Below, piece by piece: positions 1 to 11,762 of a DNA stretch of 64,000 nucleotides. The notes below the pieces were generated by a model. It did no database searches. It was not told where the DNA came from and worked only from the letters and a program-made list of their open reading frames with translations. A program made the position numbers and the translations under genes. Origin of the DNA: Oikopleura dioica (lineage: Eukaryota; Chordata; Appendicularia; Copelata; Oikopleuridae); assembly GCA_907165135.1 (NCBI GenBank), contig OU015569.1, positions 8,370,501 through 8,434,500 on the forward strand, in the 5' to 3' direction. Positions within the stretch are counted from its first letter, which is position 1, and each line of letters opens with the position of its first letter.

Positions 1-2011
1 GAAGAGCTGCTTTCGGTAGATTTTCTCTTCGATAGTGTCGCAGGTAATTAGCCGAAATACTACCACAGGTCGAACTTGCCCAATTCGATAGGCCCGGTCA
101 ACAGCTTGGTCATCTCGCGATGGATTCCAATCGGGATCGAACACAATGACTCGAGTAGCTGCAGTCAATGTCAATCCAACGGCACCTACTCCTGTAGTCA
201 GCATAAAAATCTTGATCCTCTCGTCTCTCTGGAATCTCTGCACCTTCTCATCTCGCACAGGGATCTTGTCTTTTCCATCCATTCGCATGTAGTTAATGTC
301 TTTCTCCTCCAGAATTTTCGCGACAATATCCAAGATTTTAATCGACTGCGAGAAGATAAGCATTTTAGCTGGAATGATGGCGTCAACAAGCTCTGACAAG
401 ACTTTCATCTTTCCACTCTCCTCGAGGAGTGTGTCCAAGTCGCAATCATGAATTCTGTTCGCTGCGCATTCGTTAGCCAAAGTCTCATTGAAAGAACCTT
501 CAAATAAACCGGCCGCGCGACAAGCATTGTTGGCCATTCTGCGCGGATGATCGCAGATTTTCTTCAACACCGTGCATTGCACAAGGGGAGATGCCTTCGC
601 CATCAATGCATTTCGCACGTCGTCTGATGACAAGAAATCTAAACACATGGATTAATAGAAGACGCCAGTTGTCGAAACTTACCCTTGTAAATTTTCATTT
701 GTTTCGCTGTCATCTTGCACCAAAGTACGAAGTCATTCTTCGGAGGAAGTTCTGGGAAAGAAGGCCCGTCTCCCGAGCCTCCCGATTCTGCTTTCTCGTT
801 GACTTCATCCTTGGTCCTTCTTAGAATCCAGAAATCAGTCTTGTCGCGCAACACCTTGCTAAGCATGTTCGCTCGATGGACCTCGTAGGAACGCGCATTT
901 TTGGTTCGTCCTATCTCGATCGGCTTTTGATACTCATTTTTAAAGGTAGCCTTTTAACAGTTCAAAACACATGTAAACTTTTTAAATCGCGTTTCTTTCA
1001 GATTAACTCTGTTTTAACTGGCCTGGTTCATGTCAAGAATTCTATCTTGGCTCATAACGCTCATCAGAGTGAAGAAATCGACGAGTTTGTTCATCACTGG
1101 TGTACCGGTCAGAAGAAGTCGGTGCGTTGACTTTATCCCGTCGATTGCCTTTGACGATTTACGGCTAGCATTTTTGATGTTGTGGGCTTCGTCCAAGATC
1201 ATGTAAGGCCATGTCCAGTCCCGTCCGTTCTTCGAGTTGAGAGCGTCCATGCTCGTACGGCAGACGCCGTAGGAGGCAATGACAACGGCTGACCGACAGG
1301 CTTGGGCGTGATAAAGATCTCTCTCGCGCTTTCTTTTCGCAATATCGCCAGAGAAGCGAAACTGGGAGACATTGGGCACCCACTTGCGGAGCTCAGCCTC
1401 CCAGTTCGGAATCAACGAGGTGGGAACGATGATCAAGAAGTGCCGCGCTTCGCCCATATCGAGTAGAGCGCCGATGAACGCTGCCACCTATCAGAAGACT
1501 CATAAACTCTAGTGCTGGACGACTTAAATTACCTGGATGGTCTTTCCGAGACCCATATCGTCGCTAAGCAAACCGCCCTTGATCCGTTGCGAAGTTGGTA
1601 GACTTTCATTGCCCAAATGAACAGCGTCCCACATCCACTGGACACCTTCTCGCTGATGGGGATAAAGCTTCTCGTAGATCTCTTTGTCCATCTTCATCCC
1701 CCGTTCAAGTGTCTGAACATCTTGTTTGCAAAAGATACTCTAAAATAAGTTATCACCTGAACCTGTTCATCGTTTTCATCTGAGCTCGTGCCTTGATCGA
1801 TCACAGCTTGGAGAGCCTCGATTCTCCTGGCAACCTTCTCCGTTTTCTTGAAACGCTGCGCCGATTGCAGGAACCTCATAGCCTCTGTGAGCATTCCATC
1901 TTTCCCGAATTTTTTGGCCTTTGCTAAAAATCAAAAGCTGAGAATAAAGTCCTAAATTTCGGCCTTACCCATATACTCTTCATACATGGCATCGTTGTTG
2001 TTGTCACTCAT
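1..2011 (-). CDS. ERCC6L: ERCC6L/PICH-like SNF2 DNA translocase, 3' end cut off by the window
   Basis: Six exons are visible (2011-1969, 1923-1757, 1712-1533, 1487-1023, 950-683, 638-1), giving about 587 residues before the window edge. The N-terminus (MSDNNNDAMYEEYM...) is a short helical repeat like the N-terminal TPR of PICH. Helicase motifs follow in order: Walker A DDMGLGKTIQ, DEAH in ILDEAHNIKN, motif III LLLTGTPVMN, FWILRRTKDEV, and motif VI DQAVDRAYRIGQ. PICH is a SNF2-family ATPase that binds stretched DNA (ultrafine anaphase bridges); that role is family knowledge. The match to PICH around RRTK, the long linker and the C-terminal lobe is better than to ERCC6/CSB. Introns are 44-45 bp GT-AG except 951-1022, which appears to use a GC donor (CAG|GCCAGT). 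The start is supported by an acceptor TTTTTTCAG at about 2032-2040, probably a trans-splice site. ERCC6L is my best name; another SNF2 paralogue is possible. Confidence 0.82.
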
Positions 2012-2189
2012 TTTTGTTAACCGATTTCAACCTGAAAAAATGAGATTGTCAAAATGAGATCGCAATCACAAAAATCATGTGCCTTCTTACTGTGTAGACT
2101 GGAGTAAGAGGCAAACGAAAAGTTCTTGACTCTAGAATCCAGAGAACAGTCAATCAGTATAATTATTAGTTCCGATTTTGAGTATTCTC

Positions 2190-2562
2190 CTAACTCTTGA
2201 GGCCTCTCTTCTCTCTGATTGAAGAAAGTTCTACTAACAGTGGTCGATTTAAGGATTTCTTAAAGAGTAAGACTCCTGGCTCCTTTATAATCTCGAGCTT
2301 CTCAGACTCTTTCTGTTTTGACGCAAGAAGAAAAAGTGCATCATTTGAAAGAGCCTCTGAAAAAATCAGAATGCGCGCTGCGTCCGAAACTGACGCCGTC
2401 CAAAATTGAAACTGTTTCTCGCGGTTGAAGAGAGTTTTCGGCTTTGGATTGGTCAACGAAGAAATTTTCGAGTGAGTCCGAACCACTATCCGATATCTTG
2501 GCTTTTGATTCAATTTGCGATTCAACTGTTTTTGAAGTTCGTTTCGTTACAAGCCCGCGCAT
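2190..2562 (-). CDS. possible small unrecognised gene, structure uncertain
   Basis: Two overlapping minus-strand frames look coding but do not join cleanly. One runs 2562-2341 (starts MRGLVTKRTSK, Ser/Asp rich). The other runs down to 2190 and contains ALSNDALFLLASKQKES. A TTTTTTCAG acceptor lies at about 2353-2361, between the useful parts of the two frames, but no single canonical donor joins them convincingly. It sits between the divergent starts of the ERCC6L gene and the 2874 gene, so it could be only promoter or UTR sequence. I recognise no domain. Confidence 0.2.
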
Positions 2563-2873
2563 TTTTCAAAGGTGAATATTTTTGAAAGACTTGCTGCCCC
2601 TAGATTCTAGGGCTTAGAACTGTCCTACGATAGAGGAAAGACTTTTGAATTACAGAAGGCGCCACTCGAACACCATAAAGATTTAGGGCGTGAGGCTTCC
2701 GTTAATCCGACTTCGTTCGTTCCCGGAAGCGGTGATTGGCCAACCGGAAAGTCATAAGTAAGGCTTTTTATTGGTCGAAAGAAATCACGGCTGTCCGGGA
2801 AAAGCTTTTAATTGGCCGCCGACTTTCGACATCAGTCTGAAATTTACCTTTTTTCAGAGAGTAGACAGAGAAA

Positions 2874-4396
2874 ATGGAGCAAACTCCCGGCAACTTCCTC
2901 CTTCAAGTGCCCAGTTTGAATGGGAGAGTCAACGCTGTCGTCGACAAATGGCTCAAACTGGCAGAAGTGAGTTGCGAAGATTCAGCAAGTCTGAATCTGA
3001 ATCATGAGATCTACAAGAGAGCGCTAAATGCGACTGAGGAAGAGGAGCTTGATAAGGCGGACAAGAGAATCGCTAAATACACGAAAATGAAGGCGGAACA
3101 ATCTAGATCCTCGAGTTGGCTCAGATCGGCAAGGGAATTCGATCTAAATCAGACGTAAGTCCTATTTTGCCCTTTGAGCGAATGAATGCTTAATTTTAAT
3201 TCAGTCATCCAGCGGAGGTCGGAGAAATCGACTTTTCGAAGCATGAACCCTTCGGGAGAGTGGACTGGAAATCCGAACGGTTTGAGTTATTGAACTTTTG
3301 CGCGGCGAATGTACCGGACGAAATCGGCAAGAAAAAGGAGATCGACTGCGGCAACAATCGGGAGAGGACCATTTGTCTGCAGGAGACCATTCTAGCCGAC
3401 GAAACTTGCGACCTTGAACAGACAATTGCCGATTTCCAAGCGAGCGAGTTCAATATTCCGAAAAAATACAAATCGCATATTGAGTCCTTTGCGCAGCACA
3501 TCGGCGATAGAGCAAGCAAGATTGTTCCCCCTCCACACAGCGCTAGAATTCAGGTAATCCAGCGCAGATAAGACACTTGCGTCAATTCGTCTTTTAAGGA
3601 TCCCGAGAAGACAGTTTACGATTTCAACAAATCCGTAATCGACGTAATCGAGCGACAAGACTATCTCTACTCCGAAAGCGATTCTTCAGACAGCGAAACT
3701 GATTATCTCTCATCCGAGGAGGAGTCGATCTCAAAACAACTCGAGAAGCTCAACTTTCAGTCGCGATCCAAATCTCAGCCGCCTGATTCTCGCCGGAAGC
3801 TGCCAGTTATTGGCAAATCAGGAGAATTAATTGGTTACAAGTCAACACCAAGTAAAATGGTAAAGACTATCTCTTCAATATGTTGTTAGTGTTTTATTTT
3901 TTAGAAGGAGCAGTCCCGGTCGAGGTCCGCGAATCGACTCGCTGAAGAGAACAAGGAGAACATATCTGACGACGAGATCGAAATTAACCCGCGCCGTGTC
4001 TGGAAAAATCAGGTTTAACACGAAATCAGTACTTTCCATTCAACTCCATTAATTAGCTGCCGATTCCGCGGCTTGGTCGAACTCCTCAGAAAGCGTTTCG
4101 CTCTTACAGCGCTTCAGACTATTCTTATCAGTCTCGAACAACTCCGCGGTACAAGAGAAGTGACGGAACGCAGATTTTCTCAATCACAGAACAAGGGAAC
4201 CGGTAGCTAGCTCCGCTAAATGCTTGTTGTTTAACAATCTTTCAGGACTCGACAGATGATTGACGAACGAATATGCAGTTATCTGTGTTCTCCTGCTTCC
4301 AAGGCGCTCTCTAATAGGAACAAGCGGGTCTGCCAGAATTTGAATCGGTCCTTCGCCGGCTTCAGCCGCTCTTCTTCTTTTAAAGATGAGTTTTAA
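2874..4396 (+). CDS. unrecognised acidic/serine-rich protein, 431 aa
   Basis: Six exons (2874-3154, 3205-3553, 3599-3859, 3905-4012, 4057-4202, 4246-4396) join through 43-50 bp GT-AG introns into a closed 432-codon frame. The protein starts MEQTPGNFLLQVPSLNG. It has a charged N-terminal helix-rich part (to about 95), a middle part with LLNFCAANVPDEIGKKKE, an acidic patch SESDSSDSETDYLSSEEE near residue 220, a K/R/N-rich stretch, and a basic C-terminus with SYSASDYSYQSRTTPRYKR. No signal peptide, membrane segment or catalytic motif is seen. An acceptor CTTTTTTCAG lies just before the start, consistent with trans-splicing. The gene is convergent with the membrane-protein gene downstream. I cannot name a family; the low-complexity charged composition suggests a regulatory or scaffold protein, but that is only a guess. 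Confidence 0.75.
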
Positions 4397-4933
4397 TCAC
4401 TTTTATTAAATCTCTTCTACACTGTTTTTCACCTCACGTTTTTCACGACTGCCTTTCTGTTCACATTCCTAAATTATTTACTTAATACATGCACACCTGA
4501 CATTTTGAGAATTTTTAAATGTTAGTTCCGTTGCGTTTATAAGCATGAAACAATACGGCCATTTTATTGGGTTTATTGGCCGATTCAGTAATGCATTATG
4601 ATAGGCGTATTCGCGGTACAGCAATTTACCATATCTGGCAGTCATCCTTCTCCAATAACCACCTGTAATTGTCGACGTTGTTTATGTCTTCGAATATCTC
4701 TTTTCAATCACTCTTCGTAATAACTGGTTTTCTTAAATGTTGGACTGATTTCTCTCAATGAGTCTTCCTTCATTCCCGTCGACATCCTAGAAAATGATAA
4801 AAACAAAAAACACTGGGAATAAGGGTTTAACTTGATGAAACTTCAGCAGCTTGGTACAGAAAGCTCCTCCAATTGTAAGCAGGGCAATCATCAAGTAATA
4901 TCCAACTAGAAGAGTAATTGAAAGCAAAAGTAG
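4397..4933. other. intergenic, convergent 3' ends
   Basis: AT-rich sequence between two converging genes. It should hold both 3' UTRs. I see no open frame, repeat or RNA gene in it. Confidence 0.5.
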
Positions 4934-6605
4934 CTATCCGCAAGTTGTACCATTAGATTGCTTGGAGAAGACGGAGTCATCTTCGTAATCTAAAGACGAT
5001 TGGCTGCTCAAAGAAGACATGATGTGATCGAGAAGTATGATGAGAAGGGTCACACCGACCTTGAATGAGATCATAATGGCAGCGACGTCGGTGACCACGT
5101 ATTCATGTCTCTCTTCCTTGTCTCCGTTGCGAGCGCGTGCGAGTAAAATGAACGGCAACAACATTACCACTAATGTCGACGGTCCCGAGATAACCGCCGT
5201 TGTGAAGATGATCGCATTTGCAGGAAATTGGAAAATACAAATGAGCGCGATAATTAAAGTCACGTGTATTCCGACGGTGAGATTTTTAATCCTCACTCGC
5301 TCTGTAGCATTGAATACAAGAACGAGAATCGCAAAAACAAATGAGCCAGAGTCCGACACAGTTGTAACCAGGAATCTTGCCTCTTCACTCTTCGCCAAAT
5401 GAAAGTCGCCTTTGCGTGCGTCCAGCTCTGTCAACAAAGTGGGCAATTCGGAGCGAAGGAGGAATACTGCTGGATAGGTTATCGAGCTGAAAAATCAAAA
5501 TTACTGGTCGGTGTAATTTTGAAGCCTCAGAGCGCTTATTTCCAAAGAAAATAAATTCTTCGGCAGCGGGCTTATTTTAACAATTTCATGCTTTGAGAGG
5601 AATTATCAAAAGCTTCTTGAGATCACCTACGTAATTTCTTTTGAGAGAGAGAGAACTTTTTTAAAACGCACCTCCAAATTTGTAGATTCTTTATGCGAGT
5701 GTCCGGGCAGAATATGTGCAGCGAGTTTATGCAAAACTTTTGCCGATTACTCGAGCTTGATGAATCCATAGACTTCGACGTTTTCACTATCATTGCTGCG
5801 ACAAAAATTGGGACGACAAATGAAGGAATCGTAAATATGCCACCGACATCGACAATTTTGAGGAATAAAGCAGAAGCTACTAGGGATCCAATAGGATAAA
5901 GACTACCAAATGAAGCTATTGCACGCTCTGTGTGTTTTTCACGTGCGATTATCCAGCTTAATTATAAGAGTTAGATTTTGGAGATCAATATTTCTGAATG
6001 CTGAGGAAGGTCGCCTACTTTTGTACCTGATTAGTAAGGCTTGCACGATGTCAAGTGAAATGTCTTGGAAAACAAAGGAGGCGAGAATACAGAACTTCTT
6101 CCAAGTCGGTATGATTTCGGGCGAGTGTTCTTGAGGCGGCACTCCAAGATACCAAATAATACTTGTAAGCGCTGTACAGACGGAGTATATAAGGCTCCAC
6201 AGCAGCAGGAGGATCTTGTGTCTACGTGTGCTCGTTTCTTAATTTAGTTATAAACCTTCTACTTTTGAGTACCTGCTACCGCTGCAGTAACGACAACTAG
6301 AATGATAAAACCGATTGCCGAAATGGCTGTCATCGTTGCGGACAAGTCCCTGGAGATTTTGAAGAGATGCATGATTTCAACGCCCTTTTAGATGGTTCGA
6401 GAAAAAAAATTGCATTTGGCCGTTTGCCGTTGACATTTCTAAAACAACTGACCATAACTGTTGCCTGGGGTGTTCCAGTGCAGTGGGATGCGCGCTAAGC
6501 CGGCCCTTTCCGAAACCGGACCTTGTGTTCCGCTAAATATCGAGCAAAGCCAAGTCCCCACGCGGTCACGGAGATGAGAGAAAACTCTATGATGTTGACT
6601 GGCAT
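4934..6605 (-). CDS. multi-pass membrane protein of unknown family, about 414 aa
   Basis: Five exons (6605-6522, 6384-6273, 6237-6027, 5956-5672, 5486-4934) give a closed 415-codon frame, with GT-AG introns of 137, 35, 70 and 185 bp. Hydropathy by eye gives about ten membrane segments, for example TAISAIGFIILVVVTAAVA, ILLLLWSLIYSVCTALTS, IPSFVVPIFVAAMIV, FVFAILVLVF, HVTLIIALICIFQF, LVVMLLPFILLA and VGVTLLIILLDHIM. A Ser-rich cytoplasmic-type tail (SSLSSQSSLDYEDDS) ends the protein. There is no GPCR, MFS or channel signature I can defend. The first exon is short and its junction to the second exon (phase 0) is the least certain one. Confidence 0.62.
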
Positions 6606-8303
6606 TCGTTTTCGACGGCAAAGGCTTCTCTCGTGCTGATCTTGCTCCATTTTTCTTAAAATGGCTGCGTCCGTTGCGCGCGTTTCATCGGTTTCCCTCT
6701 AGCGGTGGCGATGCCGCGGTAGCTAGCTTCGGCTGTCTCTTATCGCCCTCCGCACCTAAAATGAAAATAAGTCAACTAACGGTCGCATGTTAGTCTTCAG
6801 CTTATTACAACTTATGGAAGCTGAGATAAGCATTAATGGATTTATTGTTTACAAGCTGCCTATATACTGAAAAGCGAGGGAGTTGACAGTAGAAAGCTAG
6901 AATGTAATTACCAATGGTAATTCACCATGGACGTATATTCATACCCCGCGAAATGGAAATTTCACAGCAATTATGATGATCATTCTGCAAGAAATTTTCA
7001 GCGGAACGTACCTTATTTCAAGAAGATGCCCTTTTTCAAAATCTCTAAGCGCAGCGTTTATTATAACAACGAAGAGCTGAAGTGCCTGATTTGAGTATGC
7101 TTTGTCTCGAGCGAACTCCGTGTGAAAGGTAAGATTACCTCATCCGATCACATTTTTCCTAAGTTAGAAACCAAATCGTCTAGCCTCTCGACTGATCTCA
7201 TAAAGACGTGAAACTGAGTAGCGGAGATCATGGGTTCGAGCTTACTTTAAAAGAAAACACTTGAGCCGTGCTGGAGTAAGATCCACTCAGAAAGAACAAT
7301 GACATTAATCTGACTTAATTAAAGCAGACGCTCCCTATTTTTCGTCTGATATTTCACCACCGACGCAGGCCAGGAAGTCTATGGACAATTGAGTTGGCGA
7401 ACAATACGAACTCATTCAAAGTTGCCGTTCTGAAAAACGCTTGAGCAATTGTGATCGCAAAGATGTGGTATATCTGTGCATCGACCGTCAATTTATTTAT
7501 GAAAAGGTCACTGCCTCTTGAGAGTTTAAAACAAACTCAGTCATTTCAAGTAATGACAATTTCTTCATCGGAGAAAAATTACGCGATCGCAGGGAAGACG
7601 TGCTTGATCGGAGGAGATAAAGGGATTTTGCGGTGAGGACTTGAACGAAGCAGTATCAATATTTTCTCGAGTCCGTAGCCTCCCGGTTAATCGCATTTGG
7701 GCTAACCAAGAAATCAGCTCCGCGGTGTCGCCAAGATGCGAGAAGATTTTTTAAAGAAAAAAACTAACTAAACAGTGAAAATTTACACGCAACTAATTTA
7801 TTGATTAATGTATTTTGAATTATTGAAAAGTGAGATCAAGCTGCGCCTTCCAACCTTGATCTCTTTTTATCCTTAGCTTAAAATCTTGAGTCCGCCTCTC
7901 GAAATCTGATTATTCCTTGATATGAAAATAATTCTACGTTTTATAAATGAGATTTTTCAGTATTTAGGGTTAGGGTTGAACGTTTGTATTTATATGTTTT
8001 CTTTTGTGACAGATTGCTAATTCTCAGACCTCAGAGTTCAAGAAATTATCAATTTTACTTGACAGATCTTTGTTTTCTCAACTGTCTAACTAGTACTAGG
8101 AGCAGGTGAGTTTGTACTGTGCCGGTCTAAACATTCTGTGTCGACGTCCTTGTCACTCGTAAACCATGTAGCTCATGGAATTGTCGACATGAAGAGGTAC
8201 CTTTCACGGATACACTGCCAAATATTTGGTTTTGAGATTTGCCATTTTCAACAGCCGATCATAACCAACTTCGTTAGTTGCTGCTAGAGAACATATTGAA
8301 GCA
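6606..8303. other. intergenic between divergent genes
   Basis: About 1.7 kb upstream of two divergently transcribed genes. I see no credible coding exon. A telomere-like TTAGGGTTAGGGTT occurs at about 7963-7977; it resembles the end of the transposon at 12136-13044 but no partner end was found nearby. A degenerate tRNA-like stretch at about 7190-7240 was rejected. Confidence 0.45.
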
Positions 8304-11300
8304 ATGTGGTTTTTCACCACATTGTTTCTTGGTCTGTCTGCTTCAGGAAATGATAAAATCGAGATAATAGAGACACATACAGTATGTGACATATTAGATT
8401 TTGAATGTCCCGGCTTGAATAATAATCTTGCACCTCGATAATAACATTTAATAAGCGCCTAAGACCGATTCTATTGCGAATTTCAAGGATGAAGATCACT
8501 GGACCCGCGATAAAGCATCGTCAGCTTCACTCGACGAGTCCGTCTTACTTGGAGCGACTACTTCCGCTTTCCAAATTGAGGGAGCTCATCAAAGTGATGG
8601 CAAAGTCATGTCAATCATCGATACGTACATGCAAACTCTAGTGGAAAACGATGAGTTCTTTTATCCTCTCGATGCAGCTGATTCTTATAACAATGTGGAA
8701 AGAGATATTCAGAATCTTAAAGACATCGGTGCGAAGTCGTACTCATTCTCTATTGCTTCTACCCGTATTTTGGCAGACATCAATGGGGAAGCTAATCTTA
8801 AAGGACTTGAATACTATCGGGGTATTCTAGCGGATCTTAAGTCCAATGGAATTCTTCCAGTAGTTACGCTTATGGATGGAGATTACCCACAAGCAATCGA
8901 AGATAAAGGAAGAGTGAGCGATTAATAGAGATTCTTTTCTTTATAATTTCGATGAGATTGATAATCTTCATTCTTAAAAGGTGGAGTACGGGATCCTGTT
9001 TTTGTTGAGTACTTTGCTCAGTACTCGAAAATTATCTTCGACAATTTCGCGAACGACGCGGATATCAGCTGGGTGACGATCAACAATCCTCAAGACTTCT
9101 GCACGCTTGGTTTTACTGCACAAGCCGCACCAAATGCCACAGATATTGTCAGGAACTGTCTCGCTAACATTCTTATCGTACTAAGTACAAATATATTTTT
9201 GGTAAATTTAGGGCGACCCGGTGCACAGCGGACCCTACACTTGCGGCCACTTTATGCTTCTTGCTCACGCAAAGGCAGTTGAGCAGTTTCGAAACGGAAA
9301 CTTTCAGGGCAAAATTGGAATCAACCTTCTTGCACCATGGGGTGAACCAAGGAAGGCTTCGCAACTTTTTAGAATTTAGTTAATCCAAGCACTCGCTTAT
9401 CTTTTTCTTGTACGCAGAAGTTCAAGATATTCATTCGAGTATATTTTTGAAGCCAAGTAAACAGATCGTGGGAAGACGCGGAGCATGTTGATGCAGCTGT
9501 AAGATTCTTGGACTTTCGACTTGGCTGGATGGCTGAACCCATATTCGGTTCTGGAGATTACCCGGAGAATATGAAAATGTTGGTTGCAAAAAATAACCCT
9601 CCGGGAACTTTGCCTGAGTTCTCGGAAGAAGAGAAAGCTTTATTGCAAGGCTCAGCGGACTTCCTTGGACTTGATTACTATGGCGCATATGTGGTCCACA
9701 ACAATACAGCGTTGGTCGAGCGTGAATGTGCTTTCTTGTGCGACTCAGAAGTGCTCGTCATAGAAGACTGGAGGAGTAGATTTGACGAAGATGGAAGTCC
9801 AATTGTGTATTATGGTCTGAAGCGTGTTCTCAAGTATATCAAAGATACATTCAACAATCCTGAGATCTTCATAAACGAACTTGGTGCCAGCTTCACTGCT
9901 GACTACAATGATGTTCAACGAATAAATTTTCTGCAAGGGCATCTTAGTCAAATTCAACGAGCAAGAAGCGAATTCAGCGCACGGGTAACTCGCATCCATT
10001 TTTTCTCGCTTATGGACGGCCTGGAATATGAAAATGGTTTTTTACAGACTTATGGGCTTTTTAAAACAAACTACCTTGCAAGTGATAAGAGAACAAGCAT
10101 TCGTCGAACAGGAGAGTGGATTCGTGACTGGGATCGAAGTTTTCCTCAAGATGAGCGTCCGTCAGATTCTGTGAAGCTTGAGAATCTTTTCTTTGGCTCT
10201 GCAACTTCCGCCTTCCAGCACGAGTCAATCCTTGTCGCCGATAGAGCTTGGACTGTGTGGGACTTGATGGGCATTCGTGGGCCGCAGAATTCAGCGAATA
10301 TTTTAGATCACATGGAAGACGATGCTAAATTAATGAAGAAAATGAAAATGACCCATTACTTTTTTACAATTTCTTGGGCGCGAGTTTTCCGTAATGGATT
10401 CAACGAAACTGCAATGGCCGATCAGGAGATTCTCGATTTGTACAGAAAGTACATTGAAGTATTAAAAGCGAATGATATTATTCCTATCGTTGGTCTTTAC
10501 AATTGGGATCTTCCACGAGACGTCGTCTCAGAATTCGAGGGCTGGACTACTGATGAAGGAGTCGCTTCTTTTGTAAGATACGGAAAAGCAGTTGTAGATG
10601 AATACGGAGATCTGGTTGACTACTGGGTTACTCTTAATCAGCCACAGCGAGAATTAATGATGTCTTATGAACTTGGTTTAACACCACCAATGCGCCCGAT
10701 TGGTGCCCCGGGTGTTCAAGCTTACAAAGTCGCGAAAAATATGCTCCTTGGACATGCGGATATTTACAACTATTTCAAAAGCCGAAATTACCCAGGAAAA
10801 ATGGGGATTTCTCTCTCTGGCGATTTTCATATACCATTCAGCAAAACCGAAGACGACATCGCATCTGCCAAACTCGCGAATGAGTTTTTCATTGACTGGC
10901 TTCTTCACCCGCTTATTGATGGAAAATGGCCAGAATCAATGTCTGAAAATATACATCCTATTACCATTGGAGATGGACCCTCTATCAAACGGCTTCCAGC
11001 TATCACGATTCAAGAACAAAACAAACTCCGCGGCTCTTTTGATTTCCTGGGGGTCGAGCACGGAAACTACCGAATGACAGCTGCTGGAGAGCCGAAAACA
11101 GACATCAATGAGATTTCATATGCCGCGGATCGAAACGTTCAAGAAGTTCTCCCATGGAATTCGCAACAAACTTCAAATCTTCTTCAACGAGTTTCATATT
11201 CGAGTGAAACTGTTTATGACGTATTGAAATACATATCAAACCAGACCTCAAAACCTATCATCTTGATGTCAGGTATTGCCGGAGAGTCTGCAGCTATTGA

Positions 11301-11685
11301 TGCTCTAGAAAAACGAAGAGGGGGAATAGTAGACACTGCTCGCACAACTGACGAGATGATGATTCAATTTACAGAGGCTACAATTACCCAGCTAAGCAGA
11401 GCAAAACAAGAAGGCGTAAATGTTATTGGGTACATTCACTGGAATTTTGTTGACGGATACCAGTGGATAACTCAAAATGGAGAAGCTTGGGGACTTGTTG
11501 GACTTGACTGGAGCAACGCTTCTCGCGAAAGAATAGTGAAGCCTTTCGGAAACTGGTTCACCGAGTTTATTTCTAACTCTCTGAGTTCTAGGAGACCGGA
11601 ACGCGACTATCTTTCTACGGTTGGCAAAATCGACTACTGGGAAAGGAACCAGGCTCATAATGATAATATTTACGATCAATATTGA
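8304..11685 (+). CDS. lactase-phlorizin-hydrolase-like protein with two inactive GH1 domains, 1008 aa
   Basis: Exons 8304-8381, 8488-8908, 8981-9147, 9212-9351 and 9465-11685 close a 1009-codon frame. A signal peptide opens the protein (MWFFTTLFLGLSAS). Two GH1 barrels follow, about residues 30-510 and 515-970, each beginning with the family pattern (LLGATTSAFQIEG; FFGSATSAFQHES). Catalytic residues are lost. In domain 1 the acid/base NEP is NNP (WVTINNPQ, about residue 197), and the nucleophile ITENG is INELG (Glu kept, about 407). In domain 2 NEP is NQP (WVTLNQPQ, about 661), and the nucleophile region reads LMSGIAG (Glu lost, about 870). There is no membrane anchor, so the product should be secreted. 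Two introns (8909-8980 and 9352-9464) need GA-AG ends with AG|GAA donors to keep the frame. The acceptor at 8487 could instead be 8463. The gene lies 77 bp upstream of a related gene. It may bind glycans or act as a pseudoenzyme. Confidence 0.8.
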
Positions 11686-11762
11686 ACGATTTCAAGCATT
11701 TCCTGATGTTTTACGCTGTTAGTTGAAGGGCATTATCATTACTAACACAAAGTTGGTGATAA

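Noticed and set aside
7185-7245. tRNA-like stretch with CTCATAA and GGGTTCGAGC
   Set aside because: The anticodon-like stem TGATCTC/GAGATCA and a T-loop-like TTCGAGC are present, but the T stem does not pair, no D arm or acceptor stem is formed, and spacing is wrong. Chance or a decayed tRNA-derived sequence.
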